DNA from: SHLQ01 sp033344795
GTDB taxonomy: Bacteria; Actinomycetota; Acidimicrobiia; Acidimicrobiales; SHLQ01
Direction of reading: 5' to 3'
Length of the DNA: 64,000 nt
Assembly: GCA_033344795.1 (NCBI GenBank)
Contig: JAWPMS010000001.1
Location: forward strand, 4,216,001-4,280,000
A program made the translations under genes and the position numbers. Every line of letters starts with the position of its first letter. Position 1 is the stretch's first letter. The notes beneath the pieces are model-generated. The model was not told where the DNA came from. It searched no databases and worked only from the letters and a program-made list of their open reading frames with translations. Positions 31,614 to 40,454 of the stretch are shown here, in pieces.

Positions 31614-34159
31614 GACACATCGAGTGGAGCAAACCGTCACCCGGAACATGGGAATCCGACCGGAGTCACCAGGCAAGACCGTTCGGGCGTTTCATGGACG
31701 ACGCGATCCTGGAACCGACCAAGACCGGGTTCGCCGAGGGTTTTGCACGAGCGGGTATCCCGCTACGCACCATCGAACCCGCAATCGTCAACGGCTGGTA
31801 CTACATGTGCGTCCGACCTCTCGGCGGCCCGCCCGAGGCCAAGGGCGCACCGCCGAAGCCAGTGATGCGGCTGATGTTTGCGCTTCACCCCGAACTCCGT
31901 CGTCGCCACCGACGAGCAGCCGCATTCTTCGAGGAGCGTGTCTGGGAGCGGGAGATCGACGAGTGGTTCGCTCGGGACCGCCACCCCTTCGTCGACACGC
32001 TGATGTCACTGGCTGCAACCGACCAGCGAAGCCTCGACACTCGGGCTCTCACCGACCACATGTCGGCGGCTGCAAAGGTGCTCAGAGAGCTCACGCTCTG
32101 GCACTTCCGAGGGGTCCCGGCCGGCGCAGTTCCGATCGGCGATTACCTCGTGCACAGCGAAGCCTGGGGACTAGAGCCCGTCGAAGCGATCGATGCAATC
32201 GCCGGTTTCACAGCTGCGACCACCGAACCCCTGGCCAACCTCGACCGAGTAGTGGACGCGCTGCGCGACGACGGTGCCCTCGAGCTGCTGGAGGGCCAGT
32301 CGGCGCACCAGGTCTTGGACGCGCTGCGGTCACACGGTGGTCGCGTGAGTGCAGAGCTCGCGACGTACCAGTTGATCTACGGGCCGCGGGTGACCACTGA
32401 CTTCACCGTGTTCGGCGAGACACTGAATGAGTTGCCGGAGGTCATCGTCGAATCGCTTCGGCAACGGGCCACAGGTAGGGGTCGCGTCGGTTCTCCGCGC
32501 GACGCTGCCGTCGCGGCCGAGAACGAGCTGCGACAACGTATCCCCGAGTCGAATCGAGCCGAGTGGGATTCGATGCTGGCTGCCGCGCGACGCGGCTTCG
32601 AGCGACGCGAAGACGAAGGTGACCTGATGCTTCGAGCCGCCGGGATTGCACGTTTGGCCCTCCTCGAACTCGGTCGACGTTTGGTCGAAGACGGACGGCT
32701 CGACGAAGCCGAGACAACGCTCGACCTGACCGAATCCGAGGTCGTGGCCATCATCGACGGTGGAGGCCCGAGCCGCGAAGCCGCAGCCGAATACACGGCG
32801 CAGCGTCGCCGCTTCACAACCCTCGAGCCGCCCGCACGGATTGGGCCGGAAAGTGCCCCGCCGCCAATAGACATCTTCCCCCCTGCAGTCGCTCGCATCG
32901 TCGCGGCGATGTTTGCCTTCGTGAGCCGCTTCAACCCCGACGGAGACCCGATACAGGCAGACGGGTTGGCCGGACACGGCGTGAGCAGAGGGCTCATCGA
33001 GGGGCGCGCCACCGTCGTCCGCGACGCATCGGGCTTCGCCCGATTCGGCGCCGGCGATATCCTGATTGCGCCAATGACGACGCCAGCGTTCAACGTGTTG
33101 TTGGCTGCCGCATCCGGCCTCGTCACCGAAACCGGCGGACTGATCTCCCATGCTGCGATCGTCTCGCGCGAGTTCGGGATCCCGGGGGTTGTTGGCGTCT
33201 CCGATGCGCTGACTTCGATCCCCGATGGCGCGCTCATCCGCGTGAACGGCGACGAGGGAACGGTGACGATCCTCGACGCCGATCCGAATCTCGAGACTCA
33301 ACAGACCGTAGCCAAATATGAAGCGGCGATCGCAGCGACCATCCCGGATCAGCCCGGCGAGCTCGCACAGCTTGCGGATGTGGAGGATTCGAGTCGCTTC
33401 GGCGGCAAGGCAGTCGGGCTGGCCCGATTGATCCGAAACGGACTCGCGGTACCACCCGGTGTTGCGTTGGACGTTGACTTCGTCCAGGCGATTGCTGCCG
33501 GTGACCCTGTATCTCGGGAGCGACTCACGGCTGCGCTCGACGACATCGACGGCCCGTTCGCCGTTCGATCGAGCGCAACGGTCGAGGACTCGGGTGAAGC
33601 GAGCTTTGCCGGGCAGTTCGCAACAGTCCTTGACGTGCAGGACGGCGATGCGGCGATGGCGGCAGTTCGCGACGTCTGGTACTCGGGATCTTCGGCTGGT
33701 GTCGAGGCCTATCGACGGCGACTTGGACTCGACGCTCCGATCCGGATGGCGGTTGTCGTGCAACAACTCGTCGATGCGGACATCGCCGGGGTGTTGTTTT
33801 TTGACCCGAAGACATCCGAGCAGATCGTCGAAGCCTCATGGGGCCTTGGTGAAACCGTCGTCGATGGAACTCTGACGCCGGATCGATATCGAATCGATGT
33901 CCATGGACGTGAACTTTCGGTCGATGTGGGTGACAAGCGGGTCGAGCTCGTTCGCAGCAACGGTGTCGTTTCACGCCGTGACGTCGCGCCAGAGCGCGCC
34001 GTTCGGCGGTGCCTGGATGAAGATCAGCTAGCCGCACTAGCGCGATTGGGCGACCGCGTGAGCTCGGCGTTCGGGGATGCCCGCGACATCGAGTGGGCGA
34101 TCGTTGATGGTGACGTGTTTTGCCTGCAAGCGCGCCCGATCACGCGGCTCGTCACGTGA
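31610..34159 (+). CDS. PEP-utilising phosphotransferase-like enzyme, rearranged domain order
   Basis: GTG 31610 follows GGAGGAAAC and overlaps the TetR stop. The 849-aa product has a helical N-terminal region (about 1-430), then a swivelling phosphohistidine domain with His514 in TETGGLISHAAIVSREFG, and finally an ATP-grasp PEP-synthase-type domain (about 590-849) with FGGKAVGLARLI, FAVRSSATVEDSGEASFAGQ, ASWGLGETVVDG and CLQARPIT. Rifampin phosphotransferase and PEP synthase place ATP-grasp before the His domain. The order here is the reverse. It may phosphorylate a small molecule using ATP via phosphohistidine; the acceptor is unknown. Confidence 0.89.
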   Translation: MRHIEWSKPSPGTWESDRSHQARPFGRFMDDAILEPTKTGFAEGFARAGIPLRTIEPAIVNGWYYMCVRPLGGPPEAKGAPPKPVMRLMFALHPELRRRHRRAAAFFEERVWEREIDEWFARDRHPFVDTLMSLAATDQRSLDTRALTDHMSAAAKVLRELTLWHFRGVPAGAVPIGDYLVHSEAWGLEPVEAIDAIAGFTAATTEPLANLDRVVDALRDDGALELLEGQSAHQVLDALRSHGGRVSAELATYQLIYGPRVTTDFTVFGETLNELPEVIVESLRQRATGRGRVGSPRDAAVAAENELRQRIPESNRAEWDSMLAAARRGFERREDEGDLMLRAAGIARLALLELGRRLVEDGRLDEAETTLDLTESEVVAIIDGGGPSREAAAEYTAQRRRFTTLEPPARIGPESAPPPIDIFPPAVARIVAAMFAFVSRFNPDGDPIQADGLAGHGVSRGLIEGRATVVRDASGFARFGAGDILIAPMTTPAFNVLLAAASGLVTETGGLISHAAIVSREFGIPGVVGVSDALTSIPDGALIRVNGDEGTVTILDADPNLETQQTVAKYEAAIAATIPDQPGELAQLADVEDSSRFGGKAVGLARLIRNGLAVPPGVALDVDFVQAIAAGDPVSRERLTAALDDIDGPFAVRSSATVEDSGEASFAGQFATVLDVQDGDAAMAAVRDVWYSGSSAGVEAYRRRLGLDAPIRMAVVVQQLVDADIAGVLFFDPKTSEQIVEASWGLGETVVDGTLTPDRYRIDVHGRELSVDVGDKRVELVRSNGVVSRRDVAPERAVRRCLDEDQLAALARLGDRVSSAFGDARDIEWAIVDGDVFCLQARPITRLVT

Positions 34160-34198
34160 CCTGAACGATTTCTCACCACGACTGCATATCCTCGAACG

Positions 34199-35416
34199 AT
34201 GCGCAGATTCGCGGCCGCGCTCGTGGCGGGTTCATTGGTCATTGCCGCGTGTTCATCCTCAGAAATGGGTTCGGGCACGATTCAACTCGAGCGCCCTACA
34301 CGCGCTGGCCTCTTGTACGCGGACACGCCCGAGCGGGCTCGCTCGAATATCCCGTGTCCGGATGATCTCGACGTCGACACCGTCGCCCGAGTGGAGGAAC
34401 CCACCGTCTCATTGATTCAGGTTGCCGAGATCGTCCAAGCGTCGGCTCTCGCCTTTGCTCCCGAAGGACAGGCATTCATCGGCAACCGTGAGGGATCGAT
34501 CTTCAGCTGGAAGGAAGGAAGCGATCCCGAGATCGCGCTCGACCTCGTCGATCTCACCACGATCGATCGTGACCAAGGCCTCCTTGGGCTCACGGTCGAG
34601 AACGGCTATCTCTTCGTCAACCGCACGGATCTCGAGGACAATTCGGTCATCGAGGCGTATCCGTTGGTCGATGGCGCGCCGGTGATGAGCGACATGGTCG
34701 AGCTGTTGCGGGCCGACCAGCCCTCTCGAGAGCACAACGGTGGCGACGTTACGTTCGGTCCTGACGGCCACCTCTATCTCACCGTCGGCGACGGCGGCGC
34801 CCAGGGTGGCCCGTTCGTGACCGGTCACCAAGAGGCCCATGCGTTCGGGTCGCTCCTGCGATTTGCGATCACGTACGATCCGACACCGAGACTCAGCGCC
34901 GCGCCGGACAACCCGTTCATCGGCGCCATTCCCGGTAGTCCCTACGTGTGGGCGTGGGGACTGCGACACCCGTTCCGCTTTTCTTTCGACCCTGCAACAG
35001 ATGATTTGTGGATCGCAGACGTTGGCCAACAGTGCATCGAAGAGGTGACGGTGCTGCCTGCGGGTGGCGTGGGCGGCGAGCACCTGGGTTGGAACGCGTT
35101 CGAGGGCAACGAGCCGTTCATCGATCAGCCGATCGATGAACACACTCCGCCCACCTTCTCCTACGCCCATGGCTCCGGCCTGTGTGCGGTCATCGGCGGT
35201 CACGTGTACCGGGGCGATGCGATTCCTGAACTGTTCGGGAAGTACGTGTTCGGAGACCTCTGCCGGAAGGCCCTCATCTCTTTCGATCCCGAAACTGGCG
35301 ATCTCCAGGAGCTCGAACAAGGCACGGTCACGCCGGTTGGATTCGCCGTCGGCCCGGACAACACGCTCTACGTTGTCGACCATGCCGCAGGCATTTGGCG
35401 AGTCGATCCAGTCTGA
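34199..35416 (+). CDS. PQQ-type glucose/sorbosone dehydrogenase-like lipoprotein
   Basis: This 405-aa exported protein has a signal peptide with a lipobox ending at Cys in VIAACSSS, then a six-bladed beta-propeller of the glucose/sorbosone dehydrogenase family. Markers are DQGLLGLTV, EHNGGDVTFGPDGHLYLTVG, YVWAWGLRHPFRFSFDPATD and AVIGGHVYRGDAIPELFGKY. Characterised relatives oxidise sugars with PQQ at the cell surface, though many are uncharacterised. TATCCT six bases before the ATG points to a leaderless transcript. Confidence 0.9.
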   Translation: MRRFAAALVAGSLVIAACSSSEMGSGTIQLERPTRAGLLYADTPERARSNIPCPDDLDVDTVARVEEPTVSLIQVAEIVQASALAFAPEGQAFIGNREGSIFSWKEGSDPEIALDLVDLTTIDRDQGLLGLTVENGYLFVNRTDLEDNSVIEAYPLVDGAPVMSDMVELLRADQPSREHNGGDVTFGPDGHLYLTVGDGGAQGGPFVTGHQEAHAFGSLLRFAITYDPTPRLSAAPDNPFIGAIPGSPYVWAWGLRHPFRFSFDPATDDLWIADVGQQCIEEVTVLPAGGVGGEHLGWNAFEGNEPFIDQPIDEHTPPTFSYAHGSGLCAVIGGHVYRGDAIPELFGKYVFGDLCRKALISFDPETGDLQELEQGTVTPVGFAVGPDNTLYVVDHAAGIWRVDPV

Positions 35417-35434
35417 GGCACGAGGTGAGTGGCG

Positions 35435-36223
35435 CTACGAGTCGAGCGCGAAGCTTCGGATCGCAGAGACGAAAGCGTCGGGCGCTTCCTTGTAGATGAG
35501 ATGGCCGCCCGGGAGAACCGCAAGGACCGCTCCTGGAATCTGGTCGGCGAGCTGTTCGGAAAAGTACGGCGGAGTGCACGTGTCTCCAGATCCGACGATG
35601 ACGAGAGTGGGAACGTCGATCTCGGGGAGCCGATCGAGGACATCGAAGGCCATGATCATGTCGATCCGCTTGGCGAAGAGCTCAGGCTCGGGAGCCTTTG
35701 ACGAAGAGACTTCGATCCAGCTCTGGACCGCGTCCATCGAATCGCGGATGAACTCTGCCGAGAAGAGGACGAGCGCCGAAGCGGCCGCATAGGTCCTCGA
35801 GTTGGTTTCCAGCAAGAGCTGTTTGCGGGTCCTGAACTGGTGCAGGAAGTAGTCATCGGCTCTGGCCCAGGAGTCAACGATGGCGATTGATCGGACGTGG
35901 TCGGCGTGGTCGAGGGCCATCTGTTGTGCGATGGCCCCGCCGGTGGACGAACCGACGACGTGCGCTGGTCCACATCCGACGGCATCGAGCACCGCAACCA
36001 TGTCGATCGCATGCTGCTCGATGGAGTATCCGTGCTCCGGACGCCCAGAAGCGCCGGTACCGCGATGATCGGGCACGATCGTGGTGAAGTCGGCAGCCAG
36101 CGTCTCGACGACAGACCCCCACCCGCGACCAACGCCGCCGAGCCCGATCGGCATCAACATGGGTGGGCCGGATCCGGAGACTTCGTAGGCGATATCACAG
36201 CCGTCGACGTGAACTGTAGGCAT
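35435..36223 (-). CDS. Alpha/beta-hydrolase
   Basis: This 262-aa cytoplasmic hydrolase begins MPTVHVDGCDIAYEVSGSGP. It has the oxyanion region PIGLGGVGRGWGSVVETLAA, DHRGTGASGRP, the nucleophile Ser in VGSSTGGAIAQQMALDHADH, the acid in VIVGSGDTCTPP and the catalytic His in LPGGHLIYKEAPD. The substrate cannot be deduced; 3-oxoadipate enol-lactonase-like and esterase relatives share this layout. TACGAT six bases before ATG 36223 supports the start over a 111-codon longer frame that crosses into the divergent operon. Confidence 0.91.
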   Translation of the reverse strand: MPTVHVDGCDIAYEVSGSGPPMLMPIGLGGVGRGWGSVVETLAADFTTIVPDHRGTGASGRPEHGYSIEQHAIDMVAVLDAVGCGPAHVVGSSTGGAIAQQMALDHADHVRSIAIVDSWARADDYFLHQFRTRKQLLLETNSRTYAAASALVLFSAEFIRDSMDAVQSWIEVSSSKAPEPELFAKRIDMIMAFDVLDRLPEIDVPTLVIVGSGDTCTPPYFSEQLADQIPGAVLAVLPGGHLIYKEAPDAFVSAIRSFALDS

Positions 36224-36328
36224 AGCTCGATCGTACATAGCTGGCCTCGCGGGTTCTCGCCCTAGAAAGATCGTGACGCGGTGGCTAGCGTGCGAAACGT
36301 CGGCCACATCAGAACGAGGAGGAAGGTT

Positions 36329-36634
36329 TTGAGAAAACACCATGACTTCGGTGGTCTCCCCGACGAACCGATCACGTTCTCCGACCACGACTTCGACCCA
36401 TGGGAAAAGATGATCACGGCCCTGTGGGTCTCGGTACGATCGCGCGGCTTCAGCAACCTCGACGAGATGCGCAGACTCTGCGAGGACCTCCCGCCAGATG
36501 TCTACGACCGTGGCTACAACCATGCTCGAGCCGAGGCCATGGCCAACATCCTCCACGAGCGCGGAGTGGTGAGCCGCACCGAACTGACGCAGCGAATGGC
36601 CGAACTTCGCGACCGAATCGACGCAACGCCATGA
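36329..36634 (+). CDS. Nitrile hydratase/thiocyanate hydrolase subunit (beta N-terminal half)
   Basis: The product of about 101 aa matches the N-terminal half of the nitrile hydratase beta chain: HHDFGGLPDEP near the start and FDPWEKMITALWVSVRSRG. I place the start at TTG 36329, eight bases after GAGGAGG, because the family motif begins immediately downstream; ATG 36281 lacks a ribosome site. In thiocyanate hydrolase the beta chain is split in two, exactly as here. The stop overlaps the next gene as ATGA. Confidence 0.77.
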   Translation: MRKHHDFGGLPDEPITFSDHDFDPWEKMITALWVSVRSRGFSNLDEMRRLCEDLPPDVYDRGYNHARAEAMANILHERGVVSRTELTQRMAELRDRIDATP

Positions 36635-36975
36635 TCACCACCCCAGGGGCAACCGGAATGGCCGGGACCGAAGGCATGACCGAGGCACGTTTCTCCGTCG
36701 GTGACCAGGTCGAGGTGGCTCGAGCGTTCCCGCCTGGCCACCGCCGCGTCCCCACGTATATCCGTGGTCGCACTGGCGTGGTGGCTCACCACACCGGCGC
36801 ATTTCCCAATCCGGAGGAGAAGGCGTACGGCCTTGACGCCGCGCATGTTCACTTCTATCGCGTGGCATTCAAACAGAACGAGATCTGGAATCAGTACGAG
36901 GGTCCAGAGCACGACGAGTTGTTCATCGAGATTCAGGAGACCTGGTTGCACCCAACCGAGGAGGCCTCGAAGTGA
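36631..36975 (+). CDS. Nitrile hydratase/thiocyanate hydrolase subunit (beta C-terminal half)
   Basis: The 114-aa product corresponds to the SH3-like C-terminal half of nitrile hydratase beta: RFSVGDQVEVARAFPPGHRR, PTYIRGRTGVVAHHTG, then HFYRVAFKQNEIW and the acidic end EIQETWLHP. The start overlaps the previous stop and its own TGA overlaps the GTG of the metal-binding subunit, so three chains would be made in close stoichiometry. The corresponding thiocyanate hydrolase gene order is scnB-scnA-scnC. Confidence 0.82.
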   Translation: MITTPGATGMAGTEGMTEARFSVGDQVEVARAFPPGHRRVPTYIRGRTGVVAHHTGAFPNPEEKAYGLDAAHVHFYRVAFKQNEIWNQYEGPEHDELFIEIQETWLHPTEEASK

Positions 36976-37655
36976 GCCACGATCACGAGCACAATCATGA
37001 ACACGGCCACACCCATGAGGTGGAGCATCCCGTCTACACCTACGCCGACGACAGCCCACGCGATGTGGTGGAAACCGATCACTACCCCCTCATGGTCGAA
37101 GCACTGAGAGAGCTTTTGCTGGAACGGGAGGTCATCCAACCACGGGACTTGCGTGAGGCCTTGGAGAAGTTCGACACCGTCGATCACACCGTCGGTCCAC
37201 GAGCGGTGGCCAAAGCCTGGCTCGACGCCGACTTCAAGGAACAACTACTCGCCGATGGCCGTGTTGCGATTCGCGAGGCGTTCCAAATCGAGGCATGCGA
37301 AGCCGATCTCGTCGTTCTGGAGAACACACGGGACCTCCACAACCTCGTCGTGTGCACGTTGTGCTCGTGTTACCCGCGCGGCCTGATGGGGCAACCGCCC
37401 GACTGGTACAAATCCAAGTCCTATCGGTCACGAGCCGTTCACGAACCCCGACAGGTCATGAGCGAGTACGGCACCGAGATCCCCGACGACGTCACCGTTC
37501 GAGTTCACGATTCCAACGCGGACATGCGCTTCATGGTTCTTCCTTTGCGTCCCGAAGGAACAGACGACTGGAGCGAGGAACAGTTGTCAGAAATCGTGAC
37601 GCGAGACTGCCTCGTGGGGATCGCTCTACCCGAACTCGCGAGCGCTGGCGAATAA
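36972..37655 (+). CDS. Cobalt-type nitrile hydratase alpha/thiocyanate hydrolase gamma-like subunit
   Basis: This catalytic subunit hydrates nitriles to amides or hydrolyses thiocyanate. The metal site VCTLCSCYPRGLMGQPPDWY holds Cys128, Cys131, Ser132 and Cys133; Thr in CTLC points to low-spin Co(III) rather than Fe, and two of the Cys are normally oxidised. The N-terminus is very His-rich (MSHDHEHNHEHGHTHE), as I recall for thiocyanate hydrolase gamma. The C-terminal VRVHDSNADMRFMVLPLRPE and SEIVTRDCLVGIALP are also close to that subunit. No P15K/P47K-type activator is adjacent. Substrate unproven. Confidence 0.91.
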   Translation: MSHDHEHNHEHGHTHEVEHPVYTYADDSPRDVVETDHYPLMVEALRELLLEREVIQPRDLREALEKFDTVDHTVGPRAVAKAWLDADFKEQLLADGRVAIREAFQIEACEADLVVLENTRDLHNLVVCTLCSCYPRGLMGQPPDWYKSKSYRSRAVHEPRQVMSEYGTEIPDDVTVRVHDSNADMRFMVLPLRPEGTDDWSEEQLSEIVTRDCLVGIALPELASAGE

Positions 37656-37685
37656 GCACGACCAAGTTTGACCAAGGGGGCAGTC

Positions 37686-38456
37686 ATGGACAGCAGCATT
37701 CGGATCGTTTGGTACGACCTCGACGATGACGACGTTGACACCTACATGGAGTGGCTCCATCACACGCACATTCCCGAGGTGGTGAGCCGCCCGGGGATCG
37801 CGTGGGCTGCCCATTACGCAATCGAAACGTCCCACGACATGATGCAGCACCTGATCGGCTACGTCGGGCGCCCTGACGAGGGTGAAGTCGTACCAACCGG
37901 CGGGCAATACGCGTTCCTCGTGGGTGCGACGTCGCCGCACCTTTTCATGATGCCCGGATATGAGGACCTCGACGAGGCGAACCCGGAAACGGTGGCCATG
38001 ACCGGGTTGCGGAAGGGTGCCAAGAAGGTCGTCACGGTCGAACAGGAGCGAGTGAACGGTCCCGAATTTCTCACGAGGCGTCCGGGGACAACGCCGGCCC
38101 CGTTCATCCAACTTGGCCACTTCCGGGTCCGAACCGTCGAGGAGGAGTTTGATCTTGCGGGCTGGTACGCCAACTATCGGTTCCCGACGATCACCGCGAT
38201 GACCGGTGCGGTTGCGGCGCGCAAGCTCGTGACGGTGGCGGGCTGGGTCAAGCACGTGATCTTGTACGAGTTCGTGTCACGCGAAGCGCACGAAGAACAC
38301 TTCATGGGCCACGAAGCCCTCGCGTTCAGCGACGGCGAATGGACCAACCGGGTGGTCACCTACACCCAACACGCACCGGGCTCCCCCAGCATCGCCGCGA
38401 GGATCTGGCCGCCCGTGACCGAAGAGCAGTCCCAGATTGTGAGCGATCGCCTCTAG
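37686..38456 (+). CDS. EthD-like dimeric alpha-beta barrel protein
   Basis: The 256-aa soluble protein appears to contain two ferredoxin-like repeats: IRIVWYDLDDDDVDTYMEWL with HIPEVVSRPGIAWAAHY, and later RTVEEEFDLAGWYANYRFP with ITAMTGAVAARKLVTVAGW. EthD-type barrels often act as lyases, monooxygenases or accessory proteins in small-molecule degradation. The start at ATG 37686 follows AAGGGGGC. It lies 30 nt after the nitrile hydratase-like operon and is probably part of the same pathway. Function is inferred only at fold level. Confidence 0.68.
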   Translation: MDSSIRIVWYDLDDDDVDTYMEWLHHTHIPEVVSRPGIAWAAHYAIETSHDMMQHLIGYVGRPDEGEVVPTGGQYAFLVGATSPHLFMMPGYEDLDEANPETVAMTGLRKGAKKVVTVEQERVNGPEFLTRRPGTTPAPFIQLGHFRVRTVEEEFDLAGWYANYRFPTITAMTGAVAARKLVTVAGWVKHVILYEFVSREAHEEHFMGHEALAFSDGEWTNRVVTYTQHAPGSPSIAARIWPPVTEEQSQIVSDRL

Positions 38457-38568
38457 CTCCGCTGCAAAACCGGCGATCAGGTCGGGGACACAGAAGTTTC
38501 TTCAAAATCGTTGTCGTATGAAACGGCCCCCAATCGCACTTAGTGTTGTGATCAGGGGGCGAGGAACC

Positions 38569-39036
38569 GTGGACGAGTCGACAACAGTCGAGCAAGCGTT
38601 CGCGGTGTTCACGGACGAGTCGGGAGATCGAATCCGGCATGCGCTCGTGGCTGCCTTTGGCCCTGAGGTTGGCACCGACGCGGCGGCGGAAGCAATGGCG
38701 ATCGCGTGGGAGAAGTGGGACCGTGTGTCCGGCCGACCCAACCCGGCGGGGTACGTATTTGGGATCGGCCGCAACGTGGCTCGAAAGTCGAGTCGTGCGT
38801 CACGACTGTTTCCCGAACCCGAACCCAATCGGGAACCTTGGGTCGAGCCCGGGCTTCCGCATGCCATCTCCAGTCTCTCTGAGAAGCAGCGAACGGCGGT
38901 ACTGCTGACCAGCGGGTATGGGTGGACGTTCCGAGAGGTCGCGGACTTCATGGACGTCGGCGTCTCCACCGTGCAAGCACATGTGGAACGCGGAATGGCG
39001 AAGCTTCGCAACTCACTGGGGGTCGATGATGCGTAA
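38569..39036 (+). CDS. ECF-type RNA polymerase sigma factor
   Basis: The 155-aa product has a weak sigma region 2 (ALVAAFGPEVGTDAAAEAMA, AIAWEKWDRV, GYVFGIGRNVARK) and a clear region 4 helix-turn-helix (LSEKQRTAVLLTSGYGWTFR, EVADFMDVGVSTVQAHVERG). GTG 38569 follows GCGAGGAACC; an in-frame ATG 17 codons upstream is less likely. The next gene encodes a membrane protein that overlaps its 3' end, the usual layout for an ECF sigma factor and its membrane-bound partner. Confidence 0.82.
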   Translation: MDESTTVEQAFAVFTDESGDRIRHALVAAFGPEVGTDAAAEAMAIAWEKWDRVSGRPNPAGYVFGIGRNVARKSSRASRLFPEPEPNREPWVEPGLPHAISSLSEKQRTAVLLTSGYGWTFREVADFMDVGVSTVQAHVERGMAKLRNSLGVDDA

Positions 39037-40420
39037 AGAACAGCTCGACCAACAGTTGGCAACCTATGCCGGGTTCCTCGACGAGGTGTCGAGGAACCGG
39101 CTCCCTGATCTCACACTCAACCCAAGCGAGATCGAAGGAGAAGTCACCGTGGTCGAATTGATGACGAACAAGCCCGGACTCGACGAGTCCAACCAGGAAG
39201 AATCACGGGGCTTCGGCGGAAAGGTCCCGTGGATGGTCGCGATCGCTGCCGCGTTCATACTGATCGCGACCGTGGCGTTCCTCGTACCCCGTGGCGACGA
39301 AGGGAGTCTCCGGACGACCGAAATCCCCGACAGCGGAGAGTTGCCTGACCCCAGCCAGATCCCGCTGCCTGTCGAGCCAACACCGGGCGAAGGAGCGGAA
39401 CTGGTAAGCGTCGCCGCTCTTCTTGAAGAAGCAACGGCTCTCGAGTCGAGCGACTTGCTCAGAGAGATCTACTCGCCGGATGTTGCTGTGACCGTTGATG
39501 GGTTCGAGTTCGAAACCCCGGGCGGTTTCGAATTCGCTACTGACACCGCCATGTCCGAGCTGGTCGACGCCCGGCTTGTGAACTGCACCGAAACGGCCTC
39601 TGGCGGCGTCGAGACAATGGCCTGTGACTGGAGTCTCGACTTCACGCTGCTTGCGGGAACGGTCCCCGCTCAGCAGGGGACGGCGACGATGACAATGCGG
39701 GAAGGAGTCATCACAAGCCTCGACATGGTGAGCAGCAACTTCGACCAGGTCGTCTCCGATCTCTCGCTCTATCGAGGCTGGGTGGAGGCTGGTTCGGAGT
39801 CTGCCGACGAGTTGTTCACCGAGTTTGGAACGCTTCTGCTTCGCGACGAAATCGCAGACAGACATCGCGTTGCGGCGGCCGACTTCCTGGAGGCGACCGA
39901 CCTAGCCTCAGACCCGACCAAGATCGGAAACGTGTTGATGGCAGCACTTCGAGCTGGCGATTTGGCGACCGTAGAAGACCTCTTCGGCCCCACCAGCACC
40001 TGGACAGAGCCGCTCTTTACGCTGACTGGTGTCGAAATCTACGGTGCCCTTGGCGGCGAAGCTGCGCTCGGTAGAGATCTCGCCAACTTCGACATCAGCG
40101 ACTGCACCGCGTCGGACCCAGTCGTCAGCTGCGACCTGCTGTTGACGTATCCGTCGATTCCAGGGTTCGGCGATACGGCGGGCAACCTAGAAATCGCGGC
40201 GGAAGGTAGTGAGATCACAGCCGTCACCATCGCCTTCAACGAACCGGACTACTCCGAACTGGGTGCCCGCGTCCTCGAGTATCGGGACTACATCAGTTCG
40301 ATCCAGCCCGCGCTGCTCGCTCCGATGTTCATCAACGAACAACTGCTGCACCTGAACCCGCAGTCGCTCGCACTCCACGATCAGTACGGACCGGAGTGGT
40401 CGGCTCAAATCAGCGGCTGA
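39026..40420 (+). CDS. Membrane-anchored partner of the ECF sigma factor (anti-sigma-like)
   Basis: This 464-aa protein has a cytoplasmic N-terminus of about 75 residues, one membrane segment (VPWMVAIAAAFILIATVAFL) and a large acidic extracytoplasmic part. The exterior seems to contain two related domains with SnoaL/NTF2-like character (about 135-270 and 300-440), each with a Cys pair: VNCTE/MACDW and SDCTASD/VSCDLL. I see no zinc anti-sigma HxxxCxxC motif. Overlap with the sigma gene suggests it controls sigma activity, but this is inferred from position. ATG 39029 is an equally possible start. Confidence 0.76.
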   Translation: MMRKEQLDQQLATYAGFLDEVSRNRLPDLTLNPSEIEGEVTVVELMTNKPGLDESNQEESRGFGGKVPWMVAIAAAFILIATVAFLVPRGDEGSLRTTEIPDSGELPDPSQIPLPVEPTPGEGAELVSVAALLEEATALESSDLLREIYSPDVAVTVDGFEFETPGGFEFATDTAMSELVDARLVNCTETASGGVETMACDWSLDFTLLAGTVPAQQGTATMTMREGVITSLDMVSSNFDQVVSDLSLYRGWVEAGSESADELFTEFGTLLLRDEIADRHRVAAADFLEATDLASDPTKIGNVLMAALRAGDLATVEDLFGPTSTWTEPLFTLTGVEIYGALGGEAALGRDLANFDISDCTASDPVVSCDLLLTYPSIPGFGDTAGNLEIAAEGSEITAVTIAFNEPDYSELGARVLEYRDYISSIQPALLAPMFINEQLLHLNPQSLALHDQYGPEWSAQISG

Positions 40421-40454
40421 CTCACCGAGCCTCTCTCCGCGACGGCATCGCGCC

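Noticed and set aside
32330..33766. 478-codon minus-strand frame
   Set aside because: Antisense to the PEP-utilising enzyme, which shows conserved His and ATP-grasp motifs.
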